Shown here piece after piece: positions 6,013 to 7,902 of a stretch of DNA of 7,902 bases. Origin of the DNA: an uncultured Holophagales bacterium (lineage in GTDB: Bacteria; Acidobacteriota; Thermoanaerobaculia; UBA5066); contig CALMDF010000074.1 in assembly GCA_937864895.1 (NCBI GenBank), positions 1-7,902 of the forward strand, written 5' to 3'. The translations under genes were made by a program, and so were the position numbers. The notes under the pieces were generated by a model. It made no database searches. It was not told where the DNA came from and saw only the letters and a program-made list of their open reading frames with translations. The first letter of the stretch is position 1, and each line of letters starts with the position of its first letter.

Positions 6013-6798
6013 CCGAATCCCGGCGCCGTTCATGGCGGCGACGACGGCTTTCATCGCCTCTGCCGCGCCGCAGCGAAGACGGACGTCGACGGCGTGCGAC
6101 ACCGCGGTCTCGCCGGGATTCACCTCGACGGTTCCCGCGCCCCGGCCCCGCGCCATCAGGACGGGAGCGGCGACGTACGGGAAGACGCTCGTCGTCCCGA
6201 TGGAGAAGACCGCGTCGAACCCGCGCCGGAGCTCCTCTTCGAGCCGTTTGACGGCGGCGTGCGGGAGCAGCTCGCCGAAGAGGACGACGGCGGGGCGGAC
6301 GAGCGCCGAGCAGAGGGGGCAGCGCGGGGGGATCTCGAGGCCGTCGTAGTCGCGGACGCGCCTCTCCCAGGCGCAGCGCGTGCAGGAGAGCTCGTGGACG
6401 TCGCCGTGGATCTCGATGACGTCCCTGGAGCCGGCCGCCCGGTGGAGCCCGTCGACGTTCTGGGTGAGGACGACGACGCGCGCCCGCTCGCGCTCGAGGG
6501 CCGCGATGGACTCGTGGGCCGCGTTGGGGCTCGCGCCGCGGCATGCCCGCTCGATGGCCCCGAGGTATTTCCAGGTCCACTCCGGCCGCCGGGCGAGCGT
6601 CTCGCCCGAGAGGAGCACCTCGATCGGGAGCCCCTCCTCCGTCTCTCCCGCGTCGTACAGGCCGCCGACGCCCCGGTAGGTGGGGAGGCCGGAATCGGCG
6701 GAGATCCCCGCGCCGGTGACGAAGAGGACGGATCGCGCCTCCCGGAGAATCCGCGCTGCGGCCGCGACGGCGGCGGGGTCGGGAGGAGGCGTGGCCAC
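6010..6798 (-). CDS. SIR2-family NAD-dependent protein deacylase (sirtuin)
   Basis: A 262-residue sirtuin of normal bacterial length. The NAD-binding signature GAGISADSGLPTYRG runs from 29 to 43, followed by TQNVDGLH (112-119), the catalytic base His131 in IHGD, a complete zinc-binding set Cys139-x2-Cys142 and Cys160-x2-Cys163, FGE (174-176), GTTSVFPYVAAP (201-212) and VEVNPGE (224-230). It should remove acetyl or other acyl groups from lysines using NAD, giving nicotinamide and O-acyl-ADP-ribose. The helix where desuccinylase sirtuins carry a Tyr-x-x-Arg pair reads TWKYLGAIERAC here (75-86), without an obvious Y-x-x-R, so simple deacetylation is more likely than desuccinylation, at low certainty. 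Translation starts with GTG at 6798, no Shine-Dalgarno is visible, and a TAGACT hexamer lies nine bases upstream, suggesting a leaderless message. It is the first gene of the operon with the FHA-GAF phosphatase and ABM protein. Confidence 0.93.
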   Translation of the reverse strand: MATPPPDPAAVAAAARILREARSVLFVTGAGISADSGLPTYRGVGGLYDAGETEEGLPIEVLLSGETLARRPEWTWKYLGAIERACRGASPNAAHESIAALERERARVVVLTQNVDGLHRAAGSRDVIEIHGDVHELSCTRCAWERRVRDYDGLEIPPRCPLCSALVRPAVVLFGELLPHAAVKRLEEELRRGFDAVFSIGTTSVFPYVAAPVLMARGRGAGTVEVNPGETAVSHAVDVRLRCGAAEAMKAVVAAMNGAGIR

Positions 6799-6807
6799 GA
6801 CGGGGGA

Positions 6808-6813
6808 AGTCTA
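6808..6813 (-). promoter_or_regulatory. -10-like hexamer TAGACT before the sirtuin, possible leaderless start
   Basis: TAGACT matches TATAAT at four of six positions. It sits nine bases before the GTG start codon, which places transcription start at or within about two bases of it. The intervening bases, TCCCCCGTC, contain no Shine-Dalgarno. Confidence 0.35.
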
Positions 6814-6818
6814 CGGCG

Positions 6819-6830
6819 GCGGGGCCCCGC
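6819..6830. repeat. 12-bp perfect palindrome between the divergent sirtuin and PilZ genes
   Basis: GCGGGGCCCCGC reads the same on both strands and has no spacer, so it is a poor RNA hairpin but a possible site for a dimeric regulator. It lies 5 bp upstream of the sirtuin-side TAGACT and 15 bp upstream of the PilZ-side GATAAT. GC-only palindromes arise easily in this genome. Confidence 0.25.
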
Positions 6831-6845
6831 GCCTCGCGCCGGGAG

Positions 6846-6851
6846 GATAAT
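6846..6851 (+). promoter_or_regulatory. -10-like hexamer GATAAT before the PilZ gene
   Basis: GATAAT matches the -10 consensus at five of six positions and is one of the few AT-rich spots in the gap. Transcription start would fall near 6858, leaving a leader of about 30 nt that includes the GGAGG Shine-Dalgarno. The expected -35 position (about 6823-6828) is GGCCCC, not a match. Confidence 0.35.
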
Positions 6852-6888
6852 CGGGCGACCTCCCACCCTTCCGTTCCCGGAGGCGAAC

Positions 6889-7596
6889 ATGTCGACCCAG
6901 GGCCAGCGCCGGCACAAGCGTTACGAGGTCCAGGACGTCCACGGGTCGCTCCTCTTCCGGACGCCGGTCCAGGTGCGCAACCTGAGCGTGTCCGGGCTCG
7001 CCCTCGAGTCGGACGAGCGCCTCCAGCTCGGGAGAACCTACGCGATCCGCCTCGCGGGAAACCGTGACGCGGTGGAAGTGGCAGGGACGATCCGCTGGTG
7101 CCACCTCGCGAGCGCGCGGCCCGTGGCGGGTGGAGAGCCGCGGGCCGTGTACGAGGCCGGGTTCGCCTTCCAGGACATCTTCACGGAGAAGGGCCGGGGC
7201 CTCCTCGGGTTCCTCGAGCACCACGCCGTCCTCTCGCCGCACGAGAGGATCACGGGGCGGTTCCGGGGGGAGACGCTCTTCCCGGCGGACCTCGAGGCCC
7301 GGGCCTCCTTCGAGGTCCTCCGGCTCAGCCTCTCCGGGATGCTCGTGCGGACTTCCCTCGAGTCCGCGTTCGGCGCGAGCCTCGACGTGGAGCTCGGGCT
7401 CGACGGCGGCCTCGTCCGCGCGAGAGGCCGGGTGGTGCACGTCCAGCGGGCGGACCCCGTGGGCGGCGAGCCGGCGGCGAAGCTCGGCGTGGAGTTCGTC
7501 GACCTGGCCGAGGACGCCCGTCTCGCCGTGGCGCGCTTCATCGCGGGCGAGCTGGACCAGGGGCCGGGCGGCGCGGCGAGGCCGGCGGTCTCCTAG
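6889..7596 (+). CDS. Tandem PilZ-domain protein (probable c-di-GMP receptor)
   Basis: A 235-residue soluble protein. The first PilZ domain (about 5-110) has the c-di-GMP signature: an arginine-rich RRHKR (7-11, fitting RxxxR) and, about 20 residues on, NLSVSG (31-36, fitting D/N-x-S-x-x-G), followed by beta-barrel strands ending near the GFAFQDI segment (91-97). The second half (about 120-222) repeats the fold: LRLSLSG (144-150), GRVVHV (180-185), KLGVEFVDL (198-206). There the D/N position is Arg145 and no clear RxxxR precedes it, so ligand binding by this half is doubtful. PilZ proteins usually change partner activity in motility, exopolysaccharide or secretion on binding c-di-GMP; the partner is unknown. 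ATG 6889 is chosen because of GGAGG five bases upstream; the same frame is open back to 5749, but that extension only overlaps the sirtuin antisense. It ends 33 nt before xthA. Confidence 0.88.
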   Translation: MSTQGQRRHKRYEVQDVHGSLLFRTPVQVRNLSVSGLALESDERLQLGRTYAIRLAGNRDAVEVAGTIRWCHLASARPVAGGEPRAVYEAGFAFQDIFTEKGRGLLGFLEHHAVLSPHERITGRFRGETLFPADLEARASFEVLRLSLSGMLVRTSLESAFGASLDVELGLDGGLVRARGRVVHVQRADPVGGEPAAKLGVEFVDLAEDARLAVARFIAGELDQGPGGAARPAVS

Positions 7597-7599
7597 AAT
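7594..7599 (+). promoter_or_regulatory. -10-like hexamer TAGAAT at the PilZ stop, candidate xthA promoter
   Basis: TAGAAT matches TATAAT at five of six positions and uses the PilZ stop codon TAG as its first half. Transcription would begin near 7606, inside the left arm of the hairpin described next, which would remove part of that stem from the message. No -35 match was recognised, so read-through from the PilZ gene is an equal alternative. Confidence 0.25.
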
Positions 7600-7601
7600 C
7601 G

Positions 7602-7622
7602 CCCCGCGCCGGCGGCGCGGGG
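7602..7622 (+). other. Perfect 9-bp GC hairpin covering the xthA Shine-Dalgarno
   Basis: CCCCGCGCC (7602-7610) and GGCGCGGGG (7614-7622) are exact reverse complements around a three-base loop. The right arm contains the first four bases of the xthA ribosome binding site GGGGAGG (7619-7625). On a message reading through from the PilZ gene this all-GC stem should hide the site. There is no T-run, so a terminator role is less likely. Confidence 0.5.
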
Positions 7623-7629
7623 AGGCCCG

Positions 7630-7902
7630 ATGCGGATCGCCACCTGGAACGTCAACTCGGTCAAGGCCCGTAAGGAGCGGCTCCTCGCGTTCCTCGAACG
7701 GCATCGCCCCGACGTCGTCTGCCTGCAGGAGCTGAAGACGGAGGAAAAGGGCTACCCGTTCGACGAGGTCCGCGCGGCGGGCTACGAAAGCTCCGTTCTC
7801 GGGCAGAAGACCTACAACGGGGTCGCGATCCTCTCGCGCGAGTCGCCCGACGACGAGAAGACCGGCTTCGCCGACGGCCCCAACGCACGCCAGGCACAGC
7901 TG
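7630..7902 (+). CDS. xthA: Exodeoxyribonuclease III / AP endonuclease, N-terminal part
   Basis: The first 91 codons of an exonuclease III family protein; the window ends before the stop. It begins MRIATWNVNSVKARKERLLA and shows the metal-binding Asn7 (WNVNS), catalytic metal-ligand Glu34 in CLQELK (31-36), and YNGVAILSR (62-70), all at the positions usual for XthA. Full proteins are about 255-270 residues, so roughly two thirds lie beyond the window, including the catalytic Asp and His motifs. The enzyme cuts DNA at abasic sites and removes 3'-blocking groups and nucleotides in base excision repair. The start has GGGGAGG four bases upstream, partly buried in a hairpin. It is 33 nt downstream of the PilZ gene on the same strand, but a functional link to it is not evident. 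Confidence 0.93.
   Translation, partial: MRIATWNVNSVKARKERLLAFLERHRPDVVCLQELKTEEKGYPFDEVRAAGYESSVLGQKTYNGVAILSRESPDDEKTGFADGPNARQAQL

Larger units (their letters stand above)
6799..6888. promoter_or_regulatory. Divergent promoter region of the sirtuin operon and the PilZ gene
   Basis: This 90-nt gap separates two divergent starts. Minus strand: TAGACT (6813-6808), nine bases from the sirtuin GTG. Plus strand: GATAAT (6846-6851), a five-of-six match to TATAAT, about 37 bases before the PilZ ATG, followed by a proper Shine-Dalgarno GGAGG (6879-6883). No -35 match was seen for either. A 12-bp palindrome, GCGGGGCCCCGC (6819-6830), lies between the two -10-like sites and could be an operator or a chance GC palindrome. 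Confidence 0.45.

Noticed and set aside
5975..6580. Upstream extension of the phosphatase frame into the sirtuin gene
   Set aside because: The extra residues are Arg-rich and are an out-of-frame reading of the sirtuin. ATG 5974 has a strong Shine-Dalgarno and opens directly into the FHA domain.
2948..6798. A CoA/NAD metabolite module formed by the Nudix hydrolase and the sirtuin
   Set aside because: Both act around nucleotide cofactors, but they are on opposite strands in separate units and the Nudix signature points to CoA, not to ADP-ribose. Too little to claim a shared pathway.
5749..6888. Upstream extension of the PilZ frame (giving a 615-residue protein)
   Set aside because: The extension is antisense to the sirtuin and the phosphatase start, has no recognisable fold, and ATG 6889 has its own Shine-Dalgarno and begins the PilZ domain.
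1..7902. RNA genes, CRISPR arrays, insertion sequences or phage genes
   Set aside because: Reading both strands showed no tRNA- or rRNA-like sequence, spaced repeats, transposase motifs or terminal inverted repeats, and genes cover nearly all of the window.

Overview
This is a GC-rich, densely packed bacterial window with seven protein genes (five complete, two cut by the window edges) and short intergenic gaps. I see no RNA genes, mobile elements or CRISPR arrays. The pairing of a Hanks-type kinase with a long chain of extracellular WD40-like (PD40) repeats, together with the high GC and an FHA-GAF-PP2C phosphatase, resembles Acidobacteriota (Thermoanaerobaculia/Holophagae-like genomes) or a similar GC-rich environmental lineage. 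This assignment is inferred from gene style, with no marker gene to support it.

Layout. Positions 1-167 (minus) hold the start of an unrecognised gene. It lies 49 nt downstream of a membrane Ser/Thr kinase with a beta-propeller sensor (217-2838, minus). A 109-nt divergent spacer separates the kinase from a CoA-pyrophosphatase-like Nudix hydrolase (2948-3538, plus). That gene converges, across a hairpin, on a three-gene minus-strand operon read from 6798 down to 3558: a SIR2-family NAD-dependent deacylase, an FHA-GAF-PP2C (SpoIIE/RsbU-type) phosphatase, and a protein made of two duplicated ABM-like domains. Divergent from the sirtuin is a tandem-PilZ protein (6889-7596, plus), followed by the start of exodeoxyribonuclease III (7630 onward, plus).

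How the parts may work together. The window is rich in regulation. The kinase can phosphorylate Ser/Thr. The FHA domain of the phosphatase has the phosphothreonine-reading residues and its PP2C domain can remove Ser/Thr phosphates. The sirtuin removes lysine acyl groups, and the PilZ protein is a likely c-di-GMP reader. The operon sirtuin / FHA-GAF-phosphatase / double-ABM joins deacylation, phospho-signalling and a possible small-molecule or heme/quinone-type domain. The last two genes are probably translationally coupled, because the stop codon lies within the next gene's Shine-Dalgarno. Two starts (Nudix at 2948, sirtuin at 6798) have no Shine-Dalgarno but carry a -10-like hexamer just upstream, which suggests leaderless transcripts. 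None of the individual proteins is a new family by eye. The less ordinary points are the operon combination, the duplicated ABM protein, the degenerate second PilZ domain, and a strong hairpin over the xthA ribosome binding site.
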